Source: CAYRGQ01 sp964444885 (GTDB lineage: Bacteria; Bacteroidota; Bacteroidia; Sphingobacteriales; Sphingobacteriaceae). From it: a stretch of DNA of 14,566 nt. The stretch spans positions 1 to 14,566 of the forward strand of contig CAYUIZ010000081.1 in NCBI GenBank assembly GCA_964444885.1. The letters run 5' to 3'. This document shows, in pieces, positions 7,466 through 13,767 of the stretch; the first letter of the stretch is position 1, and each line of letters starts with the position of its first letter. The position numbers and the translations under genes were made by a program. Under the pieces are notes generated by a model. It saw only the letters and a list, made by a program, of their open reading frames with translations, ran no database searches and was not told the DNA's origin.

Positions 7466-7509
7466 TCGGATTTTTCATCCGAAACGCCTCTCCGGACAGG
7501 CAAATTTGC
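7466..7509 (-). other. Cluster of three small inverted repeats after ppc
   Basis: Directly past the ppc stop come a perfect palindrome GCAAATTTGC (7500-7509), an imperfect one GCCT-c-TCCGGA-c-AGGC (7486-7501) and a 6-bp hairpin TCGGAT/ATCCGA with a 5-base loop (7466-7482). None is followed by a T tract on the minus strand, so they may end or stabilise the ppc transcript without being a textbook intrinsic terminator. Confidence 0.4.
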
Positions 7510-7510
7510 A

Positions 7511-10087
7511 CTAAGCCGAGTTCCGACCCGCGTTGACCACGCCGTACACGGTCCGCGTCACCAGCTTGCTAAACGTCTGGTACTCCTTGCTGTCGGGCGG
7601 CAGGCTTTTCAGCTTCATCATCGCGTAGCGCTGGATCATCAGCAAAGGCAACACGACACGTTCGCGAAGCGCGATTGACCGGCGCTCTACTGGATAATTC
7701 TCCATCAGCACTTCGGTGTCGCTGAGTTTCAGCACATATTCCACCGTGCGTTGGTATTCTTCCTGCATGCCTTTCCAAAAATCTCCAAACTCATCGTCCT
7801 TTTCTATGTAGGCGGTGACATTAAAATTGGATTTGGACATCGACATCATGCAGTTGTCAATGATCGTTTTAAACATGCCCGATGTACGGTACAATTCTTT
7901 GACCTCTTCCCACTGTCCGGCGGCTTCCATCTCCTTCAAGGCGGAGCCTACCCCGTAAAATCCGGGTATATTTTGCTTCAATTGTGCCCAAGCCGTCACG
8001 AAACTAATGGCCCGAAGATCTTCCAGGCGCAATTCGCGGTCGGAATTGCGCTTGACCGGACGGCTGCTGATATTGATTTGCGACAAAAAACGAAGCGGAC
8101 TGTGCGATTCGAGGTATTTCAAAAACAACGGATTGTGGCGCAATTCAAGGAATTTTTGATGGCTCACGGCGGCCATCTGGTCGATCAGGGCTTTCTTGCC
8201 CGCACTGAGCGTATCGCCTCCGTTCCGGTCAAAATGCGACGCCAATCCAGCGTGCAGCAGCTGCTCGATGTTATACTGCGCCGTATCCAGCGAGCCGTAT
8301 TGGCTGCTGATCGTCTGTCCTTGTATGGTGAGCTGAATGTGGTCGTTGACGATTTCTTCGCCCATGGAGGCATAGAAACGGTGCGTCTTGCCGCCTCCGC
8401 GTGCCGGCGGGCCGCCGCGGCCGTCAAAGAACACCAAGTCCACATCGTATTTTCGTGCCATGGCCGTCAGCTCGATTTTGGCTTTGTAGATCGACCAGTT
8501 GGCCATCAAATATCCGCCATCCTTCGTGCTGTCCGAAAAACCCAGCATAATGGTCTGCTGGTGATTACGCAAACGCAAATGAGCCATGTACAGGGGATGT
8601 GTGTAGAGCGTTTCCATCACGCTGGCCGCCCGCTCAAGATCGTCGACCGTTTCGAATAAGGGCACGAAGTCGATCGTCAGCGTGTCTTTCTTCCAGCCGC
8701 TCCACAGGAACAGTTCCTGCAGCTGCAGGATGTCCGAAGCCTCCTGGCAGTTGCTGATGATAAAGCGCTGGGCGGCACGTTCGCCACTAGACTGCTGAAT
8801 GGTTTGCAAGAGACGGATGACGCCAAGGGTGTCTTTCACCAATGGCTCAGCATCCTCACCCAAGTCCAGATCGTGCTCTTGCAGGCGGATCAGCGCCAGC
8901 TTGCCCGCTTCGTCCAAATCGGGGTAGCCGGCCGGGCTGCCGAGCGCGTCCGCGTGCCGGTCGAGCAGGTAACGATACGTATCGCGCAGCACACTACTGT
9001 CTTGCCGGATATCAAGCGTGGCAAAGTGGGAACCAAACGTCCTTACTTTGAGCAGCAAGTCGTCAATAACTTCAACAAACAGGCTGTCGTGATAATCAAC
9101 AAGCACGCGGCGGACCTCTTGCAAATTGTGGACAATCTCCGGCGTCACGTTTTCGGGCGTCTCCTGGGGGTGGAAACTGTTCTCGTAAAATAGCTTCTGC
9201 AAGGCATCGATATAGGACTCGACGCCCCGGAAGGTAATCCGGCGTTTGATATTGCGAAAATCACGGTAGTAGCAGCGGAACAGCACCGTGCGGAGGAGGT
9301 TGGAAACATATTTCGTGCTTTCAACCGTCACATTCGGGTTGCCATCGCGGTCGCCGCCCGGCCAGAATCCGAGCTCCACGAGCTGGGTGTAGCTGGACGA
9401 GGGCATGTCAAAGGCATTCTCAAACTTGCGCTCGATACCGGATACTACCGGGTAGAACACATTCTCCAAAAACCAAGACAAGCTCGTCGCTTCGTCGGTG
9501 GGCTTGGGTTTCGTTTTATTCAAAAACGGCGTCTTGCCGAGCTGCTGCAGCAGCAGATGCACATTATTAATATCATTTTCCTTGAGTGCCTGCGTCAGGT
9601 CCGTGATGATGGACAATACTGACCCGGGATAAAACTGCGTGGGGTGTGCCGTCAGCACGAGACGGAGCGAAAAGTCGCGCAACCGCTCGAACACCTCATG
9701 CCGGAGTTTCTTATTACTTTCGGATTTGCGCAATATGGCTTCCATCGTGCCGGCCTCGTCCGCGCGTCCGGTTTTGTCAAAGGACGAATCCTCAATGGCG
9801 TCAAACAAGACCACCTGGCGCTCGATGTACTGTATTATTCTGAATAGTAGATCGATACGATCTTCTTCCTGTACGTATTGTTTATACTGATTAAAAAAAC
9901 TCTCGATAATATCAATGGGATTCAGCCGGTCCGCCACCCCCTGCTCGCAATGGGAAGTAAAAAAGGGCAACAGCGTGCCCGTATGTTTTACCCGGTAAAA
10001 CGGCAGGGTCAAAAACAAACTGTTATATAGCTCAAAGCGGGTGACAACTTCACTCTCAAACAACGCTTCCTTTTTGTTAAGCTGCAT
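7511..10087 (-). CDS. ppc: Phosphoenolpyruvate carboxylase
   Basis: Carboxylates PEP with bicarbonate to give oxaloacetate and phosphate, refilling the TCA cycle; cytoplasmic. The 858 aa are near full length (E. coli 883). Motifs in order: LVLTAHPT (143-150, with the essential His148), GGDRDGNPNVT (244-254), MLGFSDSTKDGGYLMA (514-529), FFDGRGGPPARGGG (553-566), ISSRPVKR (673-680) and the C-terminal RNSA. Two departures from the E. coli type stand out. The second active-site His (E. coli His579 in FHGRGG) is Asp555 here. The invariant-looking RNTG end is RNSA, keeping the Asn that binds the inhibitor aspartate in E. coli. I recall both as features of Bacteroidota PEPCs rather than damage. The ATG at 10087 is about 40 bases below a -7 box. 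Confidence 0.96.
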   Translation of the reverse strand: MQLNKKEALFESEVVTRFELYNSLFLTLPFYRVKHTGTLLPFFTSHCEQGVADRLNPIDIIESFFNQYKQYVQEEDRIDLLFRIIQYIERQVVLFDAIEDSSFDKTGRADEAGTMEAILRKSESNKKLRHEVFERLRDFSLRLVLTAHPTQFYPGSVLSIITDLTQALKENDINNVHLLLQQLGKTPFLNKTKPKPTDEATSLSWFLENVFYPVVSGIERKFENAFDMPSSSYTQLVELGFWPGGDRDGNPNVTVESTKYVSNLLRTVLFRCYYRDFRNIKRRITFRGVESYIDALQKLFYENSFHPQETPENVTPEIVHNLQEVRRVLVDYHDSLFVEVIDDLLLKVRTFGSHFATLDIRQDSSVLRDTYRYLLDRHADALGSPAGYPDLDEAGKLALIRLQEHDLDLGEDAEPLVKDTLGVIRLLQTIQQSSGERAAQRFIISNCQEASDILQLQELFLWSGWKKDTLTIDFVPLFETVDDLERAASVMETLYTHPLYMAHLRLRNHQQTIMLGFSDSTKDGGYLMANWSIYKAKIELTAMARKYDVDLVFFDGRGGPPARGGGKTHRFYASMGEEIVNDHIQLTIQGQTISSQYGSLDTAQYNIEQLLHAGLASHFDRNGGDTLSAGKKALIDQMAAVSHQKFLELRHNPLFLKYLESHSPLRFLSQINISSRPVKRNSDRELRLEDLRAISFVTAWAQLKQNIPGFYGVGSALKEMEAAGQWEEVKELYRTSGMFKTIIDNCMMSMSKSNFNVTAYIEKDDEFGDFWKGMQEEYQRTVEYVLKLSDTEVLMENYPVERRSIALRERVVLPLLMIQRYAMMKLKSLPPDSKEYQTFSKLVTRTVYGVVNAGRNSA

Positions 10088-10134
10088 AGCGTATAGTAAA
10101 GATTAATAAAGAATACGGATTACAATCAAAAGCG

Positions 10135-10142
10135 CAAATATA
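10135..10142 (-). promoter_or_regulatory. Candidate -7 box of ppc
   Basis: TATATTTG on the minus strand fits TAnnTTTG and would give a leader of roughly 40 bases. No TTG is found 19-21 bases further upstream, so only half of the promoter is supported. Confidence 0.45.
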
Positions 10143-10294
10143 TGATATTTTCAATGCATATGGCGTTGATTATTTGCGATAATTACAAGATAACTTCAAA
10201 TTTATTAAAAAATAATCAATATTTAGCGAAGAATAATGAAAACATCAGGGAAATTGCTCTTAACCCAAGTTCCGATCATAAAATGCTAATCTTG

Positions 10295-10395
10295 CCCCTA
10301 ATGGGCTGCTGTGTCACAAATCTTGCCTGCCTGGTCGGTTTCACCAACCAAATTTCCGCCAAAACGTTTGGTTCTTCATTGCTCGCCGCCGGGGT
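10295..10395. repeat. Dispersed intergenic repeat, copy 1
   Basis: This stretch aligns with 14460-14550 in the same orientation. Both copies contain CCCCTAAT, TGTCACAAAT, TTGCC, AAATTTCC-n-CCAAAACG, TGGTTC and TCATT in order, with about 80 percent identity by eye outside a central gap of around 10 bases, and CCGGGGTT after them. The centre differs: here it can form GGTCGGT/ACCAACC, while copy 2 has a perfect stem. It is not coding in either place. The GC-rich tail looks like a decayed form of the palindrome at 14532-14566. Confidence 0.65.
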
Positions 10396-10468
10396 TAGAG
10401 ACGTCCTAAAAGAGATTCCCTTAATGAAAATTAAAACACCCGTAGCTAATGGACTCCGAAATCCGAGC

Positions 10469-10499
10469 TTGTAATTCATTTTCAAGATGCCTAAGTTTG
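10469..10499 (+). promoter_or_regulatory. Bacteroidota-type promoter of the GNAT-like gene
   Basis: TTG (10469-10471), a 20-base spacer and TAAGTTTG (10492-10499) match the phylum consensus fully. Transcription would start near 10505, leaving about 43 bases of leader. This rules out the in-frame ATG at 10449, which lies upstream of the promoter, and supports the start at 10548. Confidence 0.75.
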
Positions 10500-10547
10500 C
10501 CTTTCGGGTCAATGGGCATAGGCCACGATTCACCACGAACGAGAAAC

Positions 10548-11714
10548 ATGAACATCATCCCAGTAAACAACAAACGTACCGAGAAGCTCTTTATTCGCAT
10601 GGCGCCTCCCTTATACGCGGGCGATCCGAACTACATACGCCCCCTGGATAGCGATGTGGAAGCCGTATTTGACCCGACGAAAAACGTGCTTTTCAAATCG
10701 GGGGAATGTGCGCGCTGGCTGGTACAGGACGAGCGCTTTCGTACCGTGGGACGCATCGCCGCTTTCTACGACAAGAAGACATCGGCTAAGGAAAAGCAGC
10801 CCACCGGTGGGTGTGGTTTTTTTGAATGCATCGATGACCAAAATGTGGCCAACGTTTTGTTTGACACGGCCAGGAACTGGCTCGCTGATCGTGGCATGGA
10901 AGCGATGGACGGACCGGTCAATTTCGGGAGTCGCGAGAAATGGTGGGGAATGCTCGCCGAGGGCTTTCACGAGCCCTGCTACTGCGCAAATTACAACCCG
11001 CCCTACTACCGGGCGCTGTTTGAAAATTACGGGTTTCAGGTTTACTTCAAGCAATTCACATACCGCCGGGTCATCAACGAAACGATTGCCGATTCCCTAT
11101 CAAAAAAGGCACAGCCCGTCCTCAGCAATCCCGCTTACACGATTGGCCATATCGCCGGCCAGGATCGCGACAAGGCAGCCCTCGACTTCATGAAGGTCTA
11201 CAACGGCGCCTGGGGTAATCACATTGGCGTGCGTGCCATGACGGAGAGCGGCGCCAAAAAACTCATGCGCAGCTTAGGCCCCGTGCTCGACGAACGCATC
11301 GTCTGGTTTGTGTATTACGAGGGTGAAGCGGTCGGGTTCTTCGTCAATATTCCCGACGTGAACCAATTGATCGTTAAGCATGTCAACGGCAGCCTCAACC
11401 TGTGGGGAAAGTTGCTGTTCGTGTGGAACAAATGGCGTGGCAACTGCAAGACAATGTTCGGTATTGTTTTCGGTATCGTCTCAGCGCACCAGAAAAAGGG
11501 CGTGGAAGCGGCATTGATCATGGAGTCTGCCCGATTTTTGCAACATAACCACCAAATCAAATACCGCGACGTGCAAATGAACTGGGTGGGCGATTTTAAC
11601 CCGAAAATGATCAATGTCGTCAAACAACTAGACGCCGAAATTTACAAAACCCATCACACCTATCGGTATTTGTTTGACCGCACCAAGCCGTTTGAGCGGC
11701 ATCCGGAGATTTAA
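10548..11714 (+). CDS. GNAT-fold acyltransferase-like protein of unknown substrate
   Basis: A 388-aa soluble protein with no signal peptide or membrane segment. It resembles a family common in Bacteroidota annotated as hypothetical or GNAT acetyltransferase. The N-terminal part reads KLFIRMAPPLYAGDPNYIRP and ends in VGRIAAFYDKK, like the first strands of a GNAT fold. A conserved-looking core follows: CGFFECIDDQNVANVLFD (89-106), AMDGPVNFGSREKWWGML (119-136) and ANYNPPYYRALFENYGF (147-163). The C-terminal part (VSAHQKKGVEAALI, 311-324, then MNWVGDFNPKMINVVKQLDA, 344-363) resembles the acyl-CoA-binding and closing motifs of a GNAT domain. Substrate and donor are not shown. The start is set by the promoter at 10469-10499 and an A-rich leader (ACGAGAAAC before the ATG). 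Sole gene on its transcript as far as can be seen. Confidence 0.7.
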   Translation: MNIIPVNNKRTEKLFIRMAPPLYAGDPNYIRPLDSDVEAVFDPTKNVLFKSGECARWLVQDERFRTVGRIAAFYDKKTSAKEKQPTGGCGFFECIDDQNVANVLFDTARNWLADRGMEAMDGPVNFGSREKWWGMLAEGFHEPCYCANYNPPYYRALFENYGFQVYFKQFTYRRVINETIADSLSKKAQPVLSNPAYTIGHIAGQDRDKAALDFMKVYNGAWGNHIGVRAMTESGAKKLMRSLGPVLDERIVWFVYYEGEAVGFFVNIPDVNQLIVKHVNGSLNLWGKLLFVWNKWRGNCKTMFGIVFGIVSAHQKKGVEAALIMESARFLQHNHQIKYRDVQMNWVGDFNPKMINVVKQLDAEIYKTHHTYRYLFDRTKPFERHPEI

Positions 11715-11773
11715 GGCTAGCGGCGGCCCACCGTCAGCAAAACGTCAAAAAAGCCCGTATGGCATCCGTTTTC

Positions 11774-11809
11774 GCGGATAATATGACTTCGGTCATATTT
11801 GTAGCCGCG
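11774..11809. other. Long hairpin with a UUCG tetraloop after the GNAT-like gene
   Basis: AATATGAC (11780-11787) and GTCATATT (11792-11799) form a perfect 8-bp stem capped by TTCG. An outer CGCGG/CCGCG stem (11773-11777, 11805-11809) encloses it across an internal loop. There is no following T tract, so it may be a transcript-end stabiliser or a weak terminator for the GNAT-like gene 60 bases upstream, or a leader structure. The rest of the 222-base gap (11715-11936) shows only the azurin -7 box. Confidence 0.5.
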
Positions 11810-11893
11810 GGTAGTGGGTAGCTTCGCACCAGCTATCGGAACAGCAACAAAAAGTTTTAACGTATCATACCGCTATGTCCGGCACAATTTTAT

Positions 11894-11901
11894 TAAATTT
11901 G
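11894..11901 (+). promoter_or_regulatory. Candidate -7 box of the azurin gene
   Basis: TAAATTTG fits TAnnTTTG and is followed by an A/T-rich leader of about 30 bases (ending AATTAACACA) before the ATG, typical of well-expressed genes in the phylum. The expected TTG about 20 bases upstream is absent. Confidence 0.5.
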
Positions 11902-11936
11902 CATATCTTTAATACATTAAACATAGAATTAACACA

Positions 11937-12476
11937 ATGAAAAAATCACTTTTTGCCCCAGCTTTGGCGGGCGTAATCTTTTTAGCTTCTTGTGGTGGAG
12001 GCGACGGTCAGTCAACGGATAGTTCATCTGCAGCGGGTACCAGCGCACCAGCTACCGAGGCGGTGAGTGTCGATATCCCAGGCCTCGACGCAGTGGCAGT
12101 TTCCAACGAAATAGTACTTGAAGGCAACGACTTGATGCAATTTGACAAGGATCTGTTCCGTGTTAAGGCCGGTGAGACCATCAAATTAACATTCAAGAAC
12201 GTAGGCGAGCTTCCTAAGGAATCCATGGGCCACAACGTGGTTGTGCTTAAGCCCGGTACAGACGGTGCTGCTTTCGGTGGTGAAGCCATCAAAGCGGTAG
12301 ACAACGAGTACATCCCAATCACGTTTGCGTCGGCAATCGTTGCGCACACGAAATTGCTGGGCCCAGGCGAAACGGACGTGATCGAATTCACGATCGACCA
12401 GCCAGGTGTTTACCCTTACCTGTGCAGCTTCCCTGGCCACTACGGCATCATGAAAGGACAAATCGTAGCTGAATAA
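11937..12476 (+). CDS. Azurin-type blue copper protein, lipid-anchored
   Basis: A small electron carrier of the cupredoxin family, here tethered to the membrane (179 aa). Residues 1-18 are a lipoprotein signal and C19 the lipidation site (FLAS-C). Residues 20-44 are a Gly/Ser/Thr/Ala linker. The azurin domain covers about residues 56-179: LEGNDLMQFDKDLFRVKAGE (61-80), then the type 1 copper site G98-H99 (MGHNVV), C163 and H168 (YLCSFPGHYG) and M172 (GIMKG). The Cys-to-His and His-to-Met spacings (5 and 4) are exactly those of azurin. Cys19 and Cys163 are the only cysteines, so the Cys3-Cys26 disulfide of the Pseudomonas protein is missing. Codon use is rich in GGT and GCT compared with the neighbours, suggesting high expression. 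No redox partner is encoded nearby. Confidence 0.95.
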   Translation: MKKSLFAPALAGVIFLASCGGGDGQSTDSSSAAGTSAPATEAVSVDIPGLDAVAVSNEIVLEGNDLMQFDKDLFRVKAGETIKLTFKNVGELPKESMGHNVVVLKPGTDGAAFGGEAIKAVDNEYIPITFASAIVAHTKLLGPGETDVIEFTIDQPGVYPYLCSFPGHYGIMKGQIVAE

Positions 12477-12501
12477 TAGCTATTCGGTATTCTTTATTCA
12501 G

Positions 12502-12536
12502 AAAGCCATTCCGCGAATCGTGGGATGGCTTTTTTT
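12502..12536 (+). terminator. Intrinsic terminator of the azurin gene
   Basis: AAGCCATTCC and GGGATGGCTT form a 10-bp stem with one G-T pair around a 9-base loop, followed by a run of seven T. It starts 26 bases past the azurin stop and separates it from the microprotein gene. Confidence 0.9.
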
Positions 12537-12658
12537 ATGCGGCTTATCCGGCATGAAACGTCCCTCCCGCCCTGTTTCAAGGCTAAAAACTTTCTTTTCG
12601 CTCCGTTGTTTCACTTTTAGCTACGCACTGAGCGATGCGTTAAACCAATAAAAGCGGC

Positions 12659-12778
12659 ATGAATAAGCTATTCAGAGCATTAATTGCGGGATGGGGAGCA
12701 CGAAAACTCGGCTTCGGGTGCTTTGGCACCATCGTGGTCTTTATTATCTTGTATTACTTGCTGGGCTACGTCTTCTAA
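12659..12778 (+). CDS. 39-aa single-pass membrane microprotein
   Basis: A short frame from ATG 12659 to TAA 12776-12778. The protein has a basic amphipathic start (MNKLFRALIAGWGARKLG), a small FGCFG hinge, then one hydrophobic segment (TIVVFIILYYLLGYVF) that ends at the C-terminus. The positive N-terminal half predicts an N-in orientation. The GWGA(R/K)KLGxGCF(G/S)TI pattern matches, from memory, a family of tiny hypothetical proteins in Bacteroidota, which is the main reason for calling it real. It lies after the azurin terminator, so it needs its own promoter; I see no convincing box in 12540-12658. It faces the HAD gene tail to tail, with a 6-bp GC hairpin (12793-12820) in the gap. Function unknown. 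Confidence 0.7.
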   Translation: MNKLFRALIAGWGARKLGFGCFGTIVVFIILYYLLGYVF

Positions 12779-12822
12779 GCCCTTTTCCCAATCCGCGTGG
12801 TCAACGCCAAAATGACGCGGCG

Positions 12823-13494
12823 CTAAGCGGGTGCTTGGTCCAGAATGAGCTGTTGGGCAAACGCAGCATTTATTACAGTAAAATCGGCAATGTAGTGCGT
12901 GCAGCCGGGCAATTCGGCCGCCTGATGCGAGGACAACACACCGATAACCTTTGCCCCCGCGCCTAAACCCGCCCGTACGCCTGAAAGCGAATCTTCAAAC
13001 ACCAAGGTGTTTGCGGCCGAAGCGCCCAGGTTAGCCATAGATTTTAGGTAAATTTCGGGATCGGGCTTGTGGGCGGACACATCTTCGCTCGCCAATATTG
13101 ACGCCATAAACGGCCGTATGCCGAGGCCATCAAGGATCAAGTCGAGATTGGCTTTTGGCGCGGATGTCGCCACACCGAGCGCAAAGCCAGCGGCTTTCAA
13201 TTCAGACAGAAAATCCAAAAAGCCGGGCATAGCCCGGATGTGCGCCGCATAAATCTCCCGAAACAGCCCTTCCTTTTCCGCTTCCAGCGCCAGCAGCTCT
13301 TCCCCAGCGATTGGCCTTCTGAAGAAATGGCTCATGATATAACTATTGTGTTTGCCGTAAATGTGGTCTTCAAATTCGGCCAACGTATACGGCACGCCAT
13401 GCCGGTCGAAAAAGGTCTTGAAAGCCTCGGTGTGGTACGGGTTGGTGTGGGCGATAACCCCATCCATGTCAAATATTGCGGCGAATGTATTCAT
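12823..13494 (-). CDS. HAD-superfamily phosphatase, beta-phosphoglucomutase-like subfamily
   Basis: A cytoplasmic phosphatase or phosphomutase of 223 aa acting on a small phosphorylated metabolite. All four HAD motifs are present: the nucleophile and acid D9 and D11 (FDMDGVIAHT), motif II Thr110-Ser111 (GVATSAPKANL), motif III Lys143 (AHKPDPEIYL), and the Mg2+ acids E167-D168 (LVFEDSLSGVRAG). The helical cap lies between residues 15 and 88, making it a C1-cap type. HTNPYHTEAF after motif I resembles beta-phosphoglucomutase, but the sequence does not separate a mutase from a sugar-phosphate phosphatase. The start ATG is directly before FAAIFDMDG. It lies downstream of ribE on the same strand but 273 bases away across a structured spacer, so co-transcription is doubtful. 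Confidence 0.92.
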   Translation of the reverse strand: MNTFAAIFDMDGVIAHTNPYHTEAFKTFFDRHGVPYTLAEFEDHIYGKHNSYIMSHFFRRPIAGEELLALEAEKEGLFREIYAAHIRAMPGFLDFLSELKAAGFALGVATSAPKANLDLILDGLGIRPFMASILASEDVSAHKPDPEIYLKSMANLGASAANTLVFEDSLSGVRAGLGAGAKVIGVLSSHQAAELPGCTHYIADFTVINAAFAQQLILDQAPA

Positions 13495-13629
13495 ATCTGT
13501 ATCGGGTAAAAACCAGTAAAATCACGTTTAACGATATAATTGGATTTTTTCACGGTTTTTGTCAGCTATGCAACAAAAACACGCGCCAATTTCTTCGTGG
13601 CCATCACCTTTCGCGCTGCCCGTTGGCCC

Positions 13630-13654
13630 AGCCCCCGGGTTGAACCCGGGCTAG
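13630..13654. repeat. REP-like palindrome between ribE and the HAD gene
   Basis: CCCGGGTT (13634-13641), G, AACCCGGG (13643-13650) is a perfect 8-bp inverted repeat, flanked by AGCC and CTAG. The same core, CCCGGGTTGAA, recurs in the longer palindrome at 14532-14566. Such C/G-rich elements act as REP sequences in many bacteria and could end or stabilise the ribE transcript. Confidence 0.6.
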
Positions 13655-13663
13655 CAACAGGAC

Positions 13664-13707
13664 ACCCCTTCAGGATCAGGGACGCTTTAAAGCGATTTCC
13701 CTGGGGT
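13664..13707. repeat. Large nested hairpin with a 12-bp perfect palindrome
   Basis: The centre is CGCTTTAAAGCG (13683-13694), flanked by CAGGGA (13677-13682) and TCCCTG (13698-13703) with a 3-base bulge; ACCCC and GGGGT lie outside that. Shortly after comes AGGAATGAC (13719-13727), the reverse complement of the GTCATTCCT that leads into the palindrome at 14532. This suggests one compound element of about 100 bp running from 13630 to 13727. Confidence 0.55.
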
Positions 13708-13767
13708 AAAACTAAGCAGGAATGACAAACGAATCGTAATTTCCTGGTAGCAAGCGATTTCTGCATG

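Larger units (their letters stand above)
10088..10547. other. 460-base intergenic region between the divergent ppc and GNAT-like genes
   Basis: It holds a -7 box for ppc near 10135-10142, about 115 bases of AT-rich DNA with no recognisable feature (10143-10260), the first copy of a dispersed repeat (10295-10395), and the promoter of the GNAT-like gene (10469-10499). Frames of 110 codons (plus, 10142-10474) and 86 codons (minus, 10276-10536) run across the repeat and the promoter but resemble no protein, so I treat the region as non-coding. Confidence 0.7.

Noticed and set aside
10142..10474. 110-codon frame on the plus strand in the ppc upstream region
   Set aside because: It spans the dispersed repeat and stops just before the promoter of the next gene, resembles no protein, and its composition follows the AT-rich and GC-rich patches of the DNA.
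10276..10536. 86-codon minus-strand frame whose end (FVTQQPIRGK) resembles a minus-strand frame at 14264-14515 (FVTKQLIRGK)
   Set aside because: The likeness is caused by the shared DNA repeat. The second frame overlaps ribE and the rest of the two peptides does not match.
11825..12054. 11-base match CGCACCAGCTA between the azurin upstream region (11825-11835) and the azurin linker (12044-12054)
   Set aside because: Flanking similarity is weak and the second copy encodes a low-complexity Ala/Pro/Thr linker, so chance is the simpler explanation.
13540..13725. 61-codon plus-strand frame between the HAD gene and ribE
   Set aside because: It runs through the palindromic elements and has no recognisable protein features.
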